Of a stretch of DNA of 41,249 nt, positions 31,349 to 39,180 are shown in pieces. The notes beneath the pieces are model-generated. The model was not told the DNA's origin, made no database searches, and worked only from the letters and a program-made list of their open reading frames with translations. The stretch covers positions 1 through 41,249 of IMG/VR virus record IMGVR_UViG_3300045806_000300. One strand, 5' to 3'. Each line of letters starts with the position of its first letter. The first letter of the stretch is position 1. The translations under genes were made by a program, and so were the position numbers. This DNA comes from a virus.

Positions 31349-32026
31349 ATGAAGCTCGCCGCGGAGATCACAGGCAGCGTGCGCGGGATCATGGATGCGG
31401 AACTGCGCGACCTCGCCAAGGCGATGCGTCGCGGCGTGACCGATGCGGGCGCGGCGGTGCACGAAGAACTGCGCGCCCAGCTGGTCGGGTCGCTGCCCAT
31501 GACCGTGGTCAACGGAATGTTCGGTGTGACCATCTTCCCGACCGAAGGGACAGCCGCGCAGAACAGCCTGATGCCGGCCGCCGTGGTCGCGCCGCGCAAG
31601 CCGAAGATCGTCATGGCGCTGGTCGATCCAATCGAGATCGTCGCCAGGGACGGGCGCTACCTGACCTTCCCGACACCCTACAACCAGAACCGCTCCGGTT
31701 CGGTGAAGGTGAAGATTGGCGACATGGTGCGCGCACACGGGCAGACCTTCGTCATCGCATCGCGGAGCGATCACGCAGTGAAACTCTGGTGCCTGCGCGG
31801 CGGGGCGGCGGTCGACATGAACATGCTGCGCCGCGACGAAGCAGCCCGCGCCCTCGGCCGCCAAATCTTCCCAACCCAGCGGCGCAACTTCATTCCGATG
31901 TTCTTCCTGCTGAAGACCGTCCGGACGAGGAAGCGTCTCGACATCGAACGGGTACGTCACGATGCAGTCCGCATCCTGCACGGCACGATGTCGTCGGCAA
32001 TGATCCAGCAGGGGCCATCTTCATGA
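31349..32026 (+). CDS. DUF6441 tail-associated protein
   Basis: A 225-aa protein starting at ATG 31349, eight bases after the -1 frame stop. The N-terminal LAAEITGSVRGIMDAELRDL, AKAMRRGVTDAGAAVHEELR and the later FPTEGTAAQNSLMPAAVVAP, VDPIEIVARDGRYLTFPTPY, FIPMFFLLKTVRTRKRLDIE blocks fit the DUF6441 family of alphaproteobacterial phages. Its stop overlaps the tape measure ATG (ATGA). Function is not established; a minor tail component is likely from position. Confidence 0.8.
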   Translation: MKLAAEITGSVRGIMDAELRDLAKAMRRGVTDAGAAVHEELRAQLVGSLPMTVVNGMFGVTIFPTEGTAAQNSLMPAAVVAPRKPKIVMALVDPIEIVARDGRYLTFPTPYNQNRSGSVKVKIGDMVRAHGQTFVIASRSDHAVKLWCLRGGAAVDMNMLRRDEAARALGRQIFPTQRRNFIPMFFLLKTVRTRKRLDIERVRHDAVRILHGTMSSAMIQQGPSS

Positions 32027-35000
32027 GCGGCTCCCGCACCATCTCCATCCGCCTGTCCTCTGAGGGCGCCGACGAGGTCAAGCGCCAGCTTGAAGCGATC
32101 GGCGAGTCCGGCGATCGTGCGCTCGGCCGGCTCACCGACGCCGCCGGGCAGGTGCAGCCGGCGCTGCAGAGCGTGTCGTCGGTCTCCGACGACCTGACGC
32201 GGTCGCTGGCTGATGTCGGTTTCGCGGCCACCGGCCTTGAGCGTGTGGCCGGCCGCATGTCCTCGCTGCTGTCCATCGCTGGCCCAACCGCGATCGGCAT
32301 CGGTGCGGTGGGGGCTGCGATCGGCGGCGCGCTGCTGGCGGCGTCGAACTTCAATGCCGAGACGCAGGCGCTGGAAATCTCCATGCGCGCGGTCGGTCGC
32401 CAGGCCGACATCACCGCTGCGAGCCTGCGCAGCTACATCCGCGAGTTGCAGGCACAGGGCGTGGCGAAGGACGTCGCCACCAAGGCCGTCACCGACATGG
32501 CGCGCAACCCGGCCATGTCCGACGCAACCGTCGGCCGCGCCGCCGCGCTCATTCCGGACGCCGCGGTGGCGTTACAGACCAATGCGGCCGACGCGGCCCG
32601 GCAACTCTCCGACGCCTTCGGCGGCACGTACGAGGGTGTGCGCAAGCTCGACGAGGCCCTGAACTTCCTGTCCTCGACCGAACGCGACGCCATCCGCACC
32701 ATGTTGGAGCATGGCGACCGTGCCGGTGCGGTCGAGAAAGAGTTCGCGGCGCTGGAGCGGCGCATCCGCGGCATGGATGCCGAAATGGCCTCGCCCTTCA
32801 AGCAGGCGATGAACGAGCTCGATGCCGCCTGGCAAGGGTTCATCGACGCGGTCGGCAACAGCGACCTGGTGCAGCGCGCGCTGAAGGGGATCACCGCGGA
32901 GGTCAAGAGCCTCGCCAAGGCCATGCAGGAGGGCAGCGCGGCCTCCGTGGCCGATGCCATTCCTGGCCCGCTCGGCGCACTCGGCCGGCTGGTGTTTCCG
33001 CACACGATCGCGCCGGAACTCACCGTCACCGCCAGCGGGCTTGACCGCTCGGACCGCATGGCCGGCACCCCCGCCGACACGGCCGCCGGGGCCGGCGTGA
33101 CCGCCGACCAGCAACGCCAGGCGAAGATCGTCAGCGACCGCCTGCGCCAGGCCGATCAGGAGGCCGAAGCGGCAGGCAAGACCGGCCGCGCCCTGGCCGA
33201 ACTCACTGCGCGGCGCGAGGCCGACCGGATTGCGGAGGAAAAGGGCCTCACCGCCGACCAGCGCGACCGGCTGGAGAAAGGCCTGCTGCAGGCGGAGTTG
33301 GCAAAGCTCAGCGCCCAGCATGTCGAGCACAAGCGCAACATCGACGATGTCATCAAGGAGACGGAATCGGAGGTCGCCGCGCAGGCGCTCGTGCTGGCCG
33401 CCTATCAGAACAGCAACGACGCGGTCGCCGCCGCCATCGCGCACGCCCACGCGCAGAAGGAGGCGATGCACCTGCTGCGCGACGGCGTGCAGTCCACCAC
33501 CGAGCAGATCGACCGCGAGGCGGACGCCCAGCTGCGGCTGGCGCACGTCAACAGCGACATCGCCTCTGCCCAATCGACGCTGCAGAATCAGCACCAGCTG
33601 GAATACATCCAGCGCGAGACGGAACTGCTGACCGAGGAAACGGGCGTGCGCGAGCGCGAACTCGCCGCCCTGCGCGAGCGCCAGCGCATTGTCGAGCGCC
33701 AGGGCGATCCCGGCAGCGACGCCTCGCAGAAATCGATCCGCCTGGCCGCCGACGTGGCCGAGGCGAATGCTGCGCTCGACCGCCAGCGCGCGGCCATCAG
33801 CGAGATCGGCACGCTCGGCACCCAGGTGTTCGACCAGGTCGGCAACGCCATTACCAACGCGTTTGTCTCGGGTTCCGGCCAGGCGGTCAATTTCGGCAAC
33901 ATCGCCCGCGGCGTGCTGGCCTCGGTGGCGCAGGAGGCGCTGAAGCTTGCCGTGCTGAACCCGGCGCTGAATGCGCTGTTCGGCGGCTCACGGGTCACGA
34001 TGGGGTCGGCTCTCTCGGCGGCATCTTCCTCCGGGTCGGGCGGCGGTTCCATGCTGGGCAGCCTGGGCGATGCGCTCGGCCTCGGCATGGATGGCGCAAA
34101 GCTGTTCGGCTACGATTTGTCCGGCGGCCTCGGCCTGTCCGGAATCATGGGCACGACGCTGTGGGGTGGCACCACATTGGCCGGCACCGATGCGGTCGCC
34201 GGACTGATGGCCGGCGGCGCCAACAGCATGATTGCCGAAGGGGCCATCAGCAGCGCCGGTGTCTCGGCCATGCCGGCAGCGACGATCGGCGGCATGCTCG
34301 GCGGTGTCGGGCTCGGCTTCGGCGCCGGCAGCATGCTCGGCAGCATGATCAACCCGAACCACGGCACCGGCAGCATGGTCGGCTCCGGCGTGGGTGCCGC
34401 AGCCGGGGCGGCGATCGGCTCCATCATCCCCGGCATCGGCACCGTCATCGGCGGCCTGATCGGTGGTCTTGTCGGCGGCGCCGGCGGCTCGCTGTTCGGG
34501 CCGGGCAAGAAACACCATGGCTGGGGCTACCACGTCGAGACCGACGCCAACGGCCAACTCATCATCACCGACCCGAAGATCGACCCGGTGGCGCAGGATC
34601 AGTTCGCCGCGGAACAGCAGCAACTGGTGCAGCTGAACCAGTATCTCTCGGCGCAGGGCATCCGCGCCTCGGGCACCTACATCGTCGGCGGCAACAACGG
34701 CTACGTCGCCGGTGAGGTGCCGACGCTGGCACAGGGCGCCTCGGCGCTGCGTTTTACTGCGGCAAACGACAACGCCCATGGCGCCACGCTGAACCGTATC
34801 TTCGCTGGCCGGGCCTTCGACAGTTTCGATGCGCTGCAATCTGCGGTTGGCTTTGCCGGCACCTACGACACGCTGGTGCCCTCGACCGCGCCGAAAATCG
34901 GCACACTGCAGACGCAGATCGACGCGCTCAATAAGACCTTCGACGATGCCGTCGCCAAGGCGAAGGAGTACGGCCTGGCCGAAGACGAGCTGAACGCCTC

Positions 35001-35733
35001 GCGTGCCAAGCAGATCGGTGACCTGCGCGACGCCGCGGCCAAGCTGATCGCCGACACCGAGACCGGCTACGCGATCCGGCTTGCCCGCGCCCAGGGCGAC
35101 ACCGGCCGAGCCGACCTGCTCGCCTTCGACGCATCGGCGACCGCCGAGCAGAAGGCACTGACGGATCAGCTCACCGCCGCCTTCGGCGATGCCTACACCG
35201 CGACGGCGGAGTATGCCCGCATCACCGGTGAACTCACTGGCGTGCTGACCGCCGAGCGCCAAGCCATCGAAAAGCGCAACGCGGCCCAAGCGGAAGCCGA
35301 CGCACAGGCCGCCCGCGGCCTGCTGACCGACCTCACCATCGGCACGCAATCCGCGCTCGCGCCCGAGCAGCGCTACTTCGCCGGCCTGTCGCTGCTGTCC
35401 GATGCGCGGCGATCGCTCGACGCCGGCGGCAGCCTGGACGATTTCTCGACCGTCGCCCGCCAGGTGCTGCCGGTCGCCCGCGACTATCTGGGCACGTCGG
35501 AACGCTATGCCTCGCTGGTCGCCGAGGTGGCGTCGCTGGTGTCCTCGAAGGGTGGCGACAGTGCCGGCCTCGGCTCGCTGTTGCAGGCGCAGGTCGATGG
35601 CACCGACGCCCTGCGCGACACCTTCGCCCGCTTCGGCCAGCAGCAGGTCGATGTTGCCAGCGCCACGCTGACCGAACTGCGCCGCCTGGCCAGCACGCTT
35701 GAAGCGCTGATCGCCCGCCAGCGCGTCGCCTGA
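32023..35733 (+). CDS. Tail tape measure protein
   Basis: A 1236-aa protein starting at ATG 32023, overlapping the DUF6441 stop. Residues 1-150 have the usual start (ISIRLSSEGADEVKRQLEAI, then helical AIGESGDRALGRLTDAAGQV). Long helical and coiled-coil stretches fill about 360-620 and 1000-1230. A Gly-rich, membrane-like region (about 760-830: MLGGVGLGFGAGSMLGSMIN, GAAIGSIIPGIGTVIGGLIG) may penetrate the host membrane. It sets the tail length and helps DNA entry; by the rough 1.5 angstrom per residue rule the tail would be about 180 nm. Adjacent chaperones support this. Confidence 0.93.
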   Translation: MSGSRTISIRLSSEGADEVKRQLEAIGESGDRALGRLTDAAGQVQPALQSVSSVSDDLTRSLADVGFAATGLERVAGRMSSLLSIAGPTAIGIGAVGAAIGGALLAASNFNAETQALEISMRAVGRQADITAASLRSYIRELQAQGVAKDVATKAVTDMARNPAMSDATVGRAAALIPDAAVALQTNAADAARQLSDAFGGTYEGVRKLDEALNFLSSTERDAIRTMLEHGDRAGAVEKEFAALERRIRGMDAEMASPFKQAMNELDAAWQGFIDAVGNSDLVQRALKGITAEVKSLAKAMQEGSAASVADAIPGPLGALGRLVFPHTIAPELTVTASGLDRSDRMAGTPADTAAGAGVTADQQRQAKIVSDRLRQADQEAEAAGKTGRALAELTARREADRIAEEKGLTADQRDRLEKGLLQAELAKLSAQHVEHKRNIDDVIKETESEVAAQALVLAAYQNSNDAVAAAIAHAHAQKEAMHLLRDGVQSTTEQIDREADAQLRLAHVNSDIASAQSTLQNQHQLEYIQRETELLTEETGVRERELAALRERQRIVERQGDPGSDASQKSIRLAADVAEANAALDRQRAAISEIGTLGTQVFDQVGNAITNAFVSGSGQAVNFGNIARGVLASVAQEALKLAVLNPALNALFGGSRVTMGSALSAASSSGSGGGSMLGSLGDALGLGMDGAKLFGYDLSGGLGLSGIMGTTLWGGTTLAGTDAVAGLMAGGANSMIAEGAISSAGVSAMPAATIGGMLGGVGLGFGAGSMLGSMINPNHGTGSMVGSGVGAAAGAAIGSIIPGIGTVIGGLIGGLVGGAGGSLFGPGKKHHGWGYHVETDANGQLIITDPKIDPVAQDQFAAEQQQLVQLNQYLSAQGIRASGTYIVGGNNGYVAGEVPTLAQGASALRFTAANDNAHGATLNRIFAGRAFDSFDALQSAVGFAGTYDTLVPSTAPKIGTLQTQIDALNKTFDDAVAKAKEYGLAEDELNASRAKQIGDLRDAAAKLIADTETGYAIRLARAQGDTGRADLLAFDASATAEQKALTDQLTAAFGDAYTATAEYARITGELTGVLTAERQAIEKRNAAQAEADAQAARGLLTDLTIGTQSALAPEQRYFAGLSLLSDARRSLDAGGSLDDFSTVARQVLPVARDYLGTSERYASLVAEVASLVSSKGGDSAGLGSLLQAQVDGTDALRDTFARFGQQQVDVASATLTELRRLASTLEALIARQRVA

Positions 35734-35754
35734 TCCACCACCGCCAGCGCTCTC

Positions 35755-35772
35755 GCGGTGCAAGCGCACCGC
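35755..35772 (+). terminator. Hairpin after the tape measure gene
   Basis: GCGGTGC (35755-35761), AAGC loop, GCACCGC (35766-35772): a perfect 7-bp stem in the 76-bp gap after the tape measure stop. No U-run follows, so it may attenuate or stabilise the transcript rather than stop it. Confidence 0.35.
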
Positions 35773-35809
35773 TGTCGCTTGCCTCGCCAAACCAAGGGGT
35801 TTGTCTGTC

Positions 35810-36964
35810 ATGCCCATCCTCGCCTGGCGCTGCCAGCAGAGCACCAACACGGCCGGCACCGGCACGCTGGCGCTGAACGCCGCCGCTTCCGGACGGCGCA
35901 GCTTCCAGCAGGCCTACGGCACCGGGACCCGCCGCGTGCCGTACGTCATCCAGGGCGCCAGTTTCTATGAGATGGGCTATGGAGATTTCGACGGCGGCTC
36001 GCCCGGCACGCTGGCGCGCAGCACGGTGATCGCCTCGTCATCTGGCGGCTCGCTGGTCTCGCTGCCGGCCGGCACCGCCGACGTGTTCTCCTGGATCGAT
36101 CCCGCGCAGCGCGGCGTGCTGACAGGGACCGGCAATATCACCCTCGGCACAACCGATCTCGGCAATGCCGTGCTGTTCCAGGGCAACACGGGCGCCACGT
36201 TGGCGCTGCCCGCGATCGCCAGTGTGCCGGAGGGGCTGGGCGTGCTGGTACGCAACGCCGGCACGGCGGCGCTCACCATCGACCCGTCCGGCGCCGAGCA
36301 AATCAACGGCCAGACCACACTTGTGCTGGCGCCGCTGCAGGCAGTGGACATCCTGCGTGTCGGCACCGCCTGGGCGGCGTTCTTCGAGGGCGGCAAAGCG
36401 GTCGGCGAGATCATCTGGGGCGGCATGAACCTGCCACCGCCACGCTGCGTCTGGGCGAATGGGCAAAACCTGTCGCGCGCGACCTACGCGCCGCTGTTCG
36501 CCGTGTTCGGCACCACCTTCGGCGCCGGCGACGGCGGCACCACGTTCGGCATTCCCGATCTGCGCGGCCGCGCTGCCTTTGGCCGCGACGACATGGGTGG
36601 AAGCGCCGCCGGCCGCCTGACAGGGGGTAACTCCGGCATCACCGGCACCACGCTTGGCGCCGCCGGCGGTGATGAGCGGCTGCATTCGCACAACCACGGC
36701 GTCAACGACCCGACCCACAACCATGGCGTGAACGATCCCGGCCACACCCACACGGTGAATGCCGCCCTGCGCGACTACACCGGCGACGGCTTCGGCTCCG
36801 GCGGCTGGGGCCAGAACTACAACCGCACCAGCACCTCATCGACCACCGGCATCACCATCCAGGGCAACGGCACCGGCATCAGCATCCAGGGCAATGGCGC
36901 CGGTGGCGCGCAGAACGTGCCCCCGGCCTTCGTCGCCAACGCTTTCATCTATGCAGGGGTCTGA
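35810..36964 (+). CDS. Tail collar/fibre protein with His-rich repeats
   Basis: A 384-aa protein. ATG 35810 is preferred over TTG 35801 because AAGGGG lies 10 nt upstream. Residues 1-200 are a beta-rich shaft (GRRSFQQAYGTGTRRVPYVI, GTADVFSWIDPAQRGVLTGT). Residues about 205-260 are a phage_Collar domain: GEIIWGGMNLPPPRCVWANG, GTTFGIPDLRGRAAFGRDDM. A His-rich repeat with three HxH motifs (about 292-318: HSHNHGVNDP, THNHGVNDP, GHTHTVN) probably binds metal ions in a trimer, as in T4 gp12. A Gly/Asn-rich tail follows. It likely recognises a surface receptor. Confidence 0.82.
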   Translation: MPILAWRCQQSTNTAGTGTLALNAAASGRRSFQQAYGTGTRRVPYVIQGASFYEMGYGDFDGGSPGTLARSTVIASSSGGSLVSLPAGTADVFSWIDPAQRGVLTGTGNITLGTTDLGNAVLFQGNTGATLALPAIASVPEGLGVLVRNAGTAALTIDPSGAEQINGQTTLVLAPLQAVDILRVGTAWAAFFEGGKAVGEIIWGGMNLPPPRCVWANGQNLSRATYAPLFAVFGTTFGAGDGGTTFGIPDLRGRAAFGRDDMGGSAAGRLTGGNSGITGTTLGAAGGDERLHSHNHGVNDPTHNHGVNDPGHTHTVNAALRDYTGDGFGSGGWGQNYNRTSTSSTTGITIQGNGTGISIQGNGAGGAQNVPPAFVANAFIYAGV

Positions 36965-36966
36965 CC

Positions 36967-37416
36967 ATGCGCATCGAATCCTCCTCCGTTGCAGCCCTCG
37001 GCGGCAAGGACGCCGTCACCTTGCGGGTCGAAGCCTTCCGCCGCGCCCTCGATGAGCACCGCTTCACCGTCGGCGTGCCGGCCCCGGCCGAGGACCCACT
37101 GATCGATGCCATCGGCCGCAGCGGCGGCATGGAGGCGGTCGAGATCCTCGACACCGCAGACACACCATCCGCTGCGCCGCGCACGCTGTCCGCCTTCGCC
37201 TTCCGCCGCCGCTTCACGCAAGCAGAACGCGCCGCCATCACGCTGGCAGCGTCGCAAGCGCTCGACGCCGGTGACGCCACGCTGCAGGTCTGGCTCGACG
37301 ACCTCAACAGCACGCAATTCGTCGAACTCGACAATCCGGAACTCGCCGCCGGCCTCGCGCTGCTGGTCGAGCACAAGCTGATCGACGCCGCCCGCGTCGC
37401 CGAGGTGCTGGCGTGA
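36967..37416 (+). CDS. Hypothetical tail-region protein
   Basis: A 149-aa protein two bases after the collar stop. Residues 1-85 mix helices with a flexible stretch; TLSAFAFRRRFTQAERAAIT, LAASQALDAGDATLQVWLDD, FVELDNPELAAGLALLVEHK are well-formed helices in the C-terminal half. A similar layout (short N-terminal segment plus FRRRFT-type helix) occurs in tail-fibre-associated proteins such as XkdW-like accessories, but no firm family can be given. Expected to be a small structural or assembly protein. Confidence 0.68.
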   Translation: MRIESSSVAALGGKDAVTLRVEAFRRALDEHRFTVGVPAPAEDPLIDAIGRSGGMEAVEILDTADTPSAAPRTLSAFAFRRRFTQAERAAITLAASQALDAGDATLQVWLDDLNSTQFVELDNPELAAGLALLVEHKLIDAARVAEVLA

Positions 37417-37571
37417 TGGACGGCTTCGGCCCGGCCGGCGTGGTCGCCACTGCCACGCTGCCGGCGGCACTGGAACTCGCCACGCTGTCCTCCCGCCCAT
37501 CCCGCAGCGCCGGCAGCCAGCCGCTCGCCGCGATCGTGTTGCTGGAAATCGAGACCAAGGGTTTGTCCTGA
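37416..37571 (+). CDS. Very small protein between tail genes
   Basis: A 51-aa open frame from ATG 37416 (GTG 37413 is an alternative) to TGA 37569-37571. It overlaps the upstream stop and shares TGATG with the next gene. The sequence includes VVATATLPAALELATLSSRP, ending in AIVLLEIETKGLS. No homologous family is recognised. Tight packing and reading-frame continuity support it, but its short length leaves doubt. Confidence 0.5.
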   Translation: MDGFGPAGVVATATLPAALELATLSSRPSRSAGSQPLAAIVLLEIETKGLS

Positions 37572-39136
37572 TGGACTGCTTCGGCGCCCCAGCGACCGAC
37601 GCCGATGCCGTCCTGGCGCTGGTGTTCATCACCCCGCAGGGCATCGCGGTCTTCCGCGCCGCCAGCGCCGGCTGGGCCAGCGCGCCCTCCGACGAGCCGG
37701 CCAGCACCGCCTGGCCGCCGCGCCTGCTCGCCGACGTGGAACTGTCGCAGAGCGCGGTCGATGCCATCGGCGTTGGCGGCCGCGTCGCCCTCGGCCTGGC
37801 CGACATCGACCTCTGGGACGGCGACGGCGCACTCGCCGATGTCGCCCGCTTCGGCACGGCCGATGGCCGCCTCGCCACCATCCGCATCGCCACTGCTACC
37901 GATCCGCGCGCCTCCAATGCCGGCACGCCGCTCGCGGCCACAGCGATCGCCTTCCGCGGCATGGTCCGCGCCATCGATCGCGCCGCCTCGTTCCGTGCCC
38001 GCCTGTCCATCGTCGACGTCGCCGAGCGCCTCGCCACCCCGCTGCAAACCACCCGCTACCAGGGCACCGGCGGCATCGAAGGCCCGCTCGCGGTGAAGGA
38101 CAAGCCCAAGCCGGTCTGCCTCGGCCGGGTGTTCAACGCAGAGCCGGTCGCCCTCGGCAATGTCGATCTCAGCGCCGGCGCACTGCCGACCTACCAGACC
38201 AATTGGCGCGCCGTTGTTGCCCACGACGCCGTCCGCATCCGCGGCGTGCTGCAAACCGCCGTCGGTGGCACGCCCACGGTCGGGCAATACCGCGACTGGC
38301 CCAGCCTCGGCGTGTTCCAACTCGGCAGCACGCCGGACGGCACCGTCACCGCCGATGTCCGCGGCGACAGCACCGGCGGCTACGCCAACGCCATCCCCGA
38401 CGTGCTGCGCCGCCTCGTGCAGGCGCTCGGGCCGCAACTTTCCGACACCGACTTGCAGACCGACGCTTGGTCCTTTGCCCAGGTCGACCTTGCCGGCGAA
38501 ATCGGCTGGTTCCGCGGCCCCGACGACATCAGCACCGCCGACGCCGCCCAGGACATCCTGGCCAGTTGCGGCGCCGTCCTGGCGGGAGGCCGCGCCGGGC
38601 TGCTGCGCCTGTTCGATCCGCTCGCTGATGACCTGCCGCAATTCGACCTGCCCGCGCCCTGGATCATCGACCTGCAACCGCTCGCCCTTCCGGCCGGGCT
38701 GCGCCCGCTGCCCCGCGCCATCGCGGTGGAATGGCAGCGCAACTGGACGCCGCTTTCTGATCTCGCCGGCAGCGTCGACGGCACCGAACGGCAGCGCCTC
38801 GCCGGCGCCGCCTCGGGTCCTGCCCGCGCCGAGAGCGCCCTGGTCACCAGCCGCGTGGCCCAGCAGCGCGACCTGCGCCTGGCCGGCCTCTACGCCACCG
38901 AGGCCGATGCGCTCGCCCGCGCCGACAAATGGCGCCGCTGGGTCGAGGCCGGACCCCGCCTGTTTGAAATCCAGACCGACCGCTACCTCGGCCAGATCGA
39001 ATGCGGTGACATCGGCCGCGTCACCTATCCGGCCTATGGCCTCGATCGTGGCATCCGCGGCGTCGTGGTCGCCTGGCGCGAGGCCCTCGGCGCCCGCCGC
39101 CTCACGATTACACTGTCCACCCTGCCGGAGCCCTGA
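37571..39136 (+). CDS. Distal tail protein, function unknown
   Basis: A 521-aa protein starting in the stop of the small gene before it. The N-terminal block (LVFITPQGIAVFRAASAGWA, LADVELSQSAVDAIGVGGRV) is beta-rich. A later block (PVCLGRVFNAEPVALGNVDL, GTVTADVRGDSTGGYANAIP, DVLRRLVQALGPQ) and the last part (RIGYVTYPAYGLDRGIRGVV-type strands, AWREALGARRLTITLST) look like hub or baseplate-domain sequence, broadly like phage baseplate/receptor-hub proteins. No specific family name can be supported. It sits between the fibre genes and a probable receptor-binding protein, so a hub role is plausible. Confidence 0.72.
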   Translation: MDCFGAPATDADAVLALVFITPQGIAVFRAASAGWASAPSDEPASTAWPPRLLADVELSQSAVDAIGVGGRVALGLADIDLWDGDGALADVARFGTADGRLATIRIATATDPRASNAGTPLAATAIAFRGMVRAIDRAASFRARLSIVDVAERLATPLQTTRYQGTGGIEGPLAVKDKPKPVCLGRVFNAEPVALGNVDLSAGALPTYQTNWRAVVAHDAVRIRGVLQTAVGGTPTVGQYRDWPSLGVFQLGSTPDGTVTADVRGDSTGGYANAIPDVLRRLVQALGPQLSDTDLQTDAWSFAQVDLAGEIGWFRGPDDISTADAAQDILASCGAVLAGGRAGLLRLFDPLADDLPQFDLPAPWIIDLQPLALPAGLRPLPRAIAVEWQRNWTPLSDLAGSVDGTERQRLAGAASGPARAESALVTSRVAQQRDLRLAGLYATEADALARADKWRRWVEAGPRLFEIQTDRYLGQIECGDIGRVTYPAYGLDRGIRGVVVAWREALGARRLTITLSTLPEP

Positions 39137-39138
39137 AG

Positions 39139-39180
39139 ATGATCGTGCGCTTGCGCTCACTCCGTTCGGTGCCGCGCTGA
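39139..39180 (+). other. Minicistron coupled to the last gene
   Basis: ATG 39139 opens a 13-codon reading frame (MIVRLRSLRSVPR) that ends with TGA 39178-39180, whose last base is the A of the ATG at 39180. GGAG lies about 10 nt upstream of the minicistron, while the next gene has no clear ribosome site of its own. The arrangement suggests translational coupling. It may equally be an accident of codon use. Confidence 0.3.

Noticed and set aside
31026-31352. A 108-codon frame starting ATG 31026 over the chaperone end
   Set aside because: Arg-rich shadow in the wrong frame; the -1 frame reached through the slippery heptamer gives the protein-like sequence.
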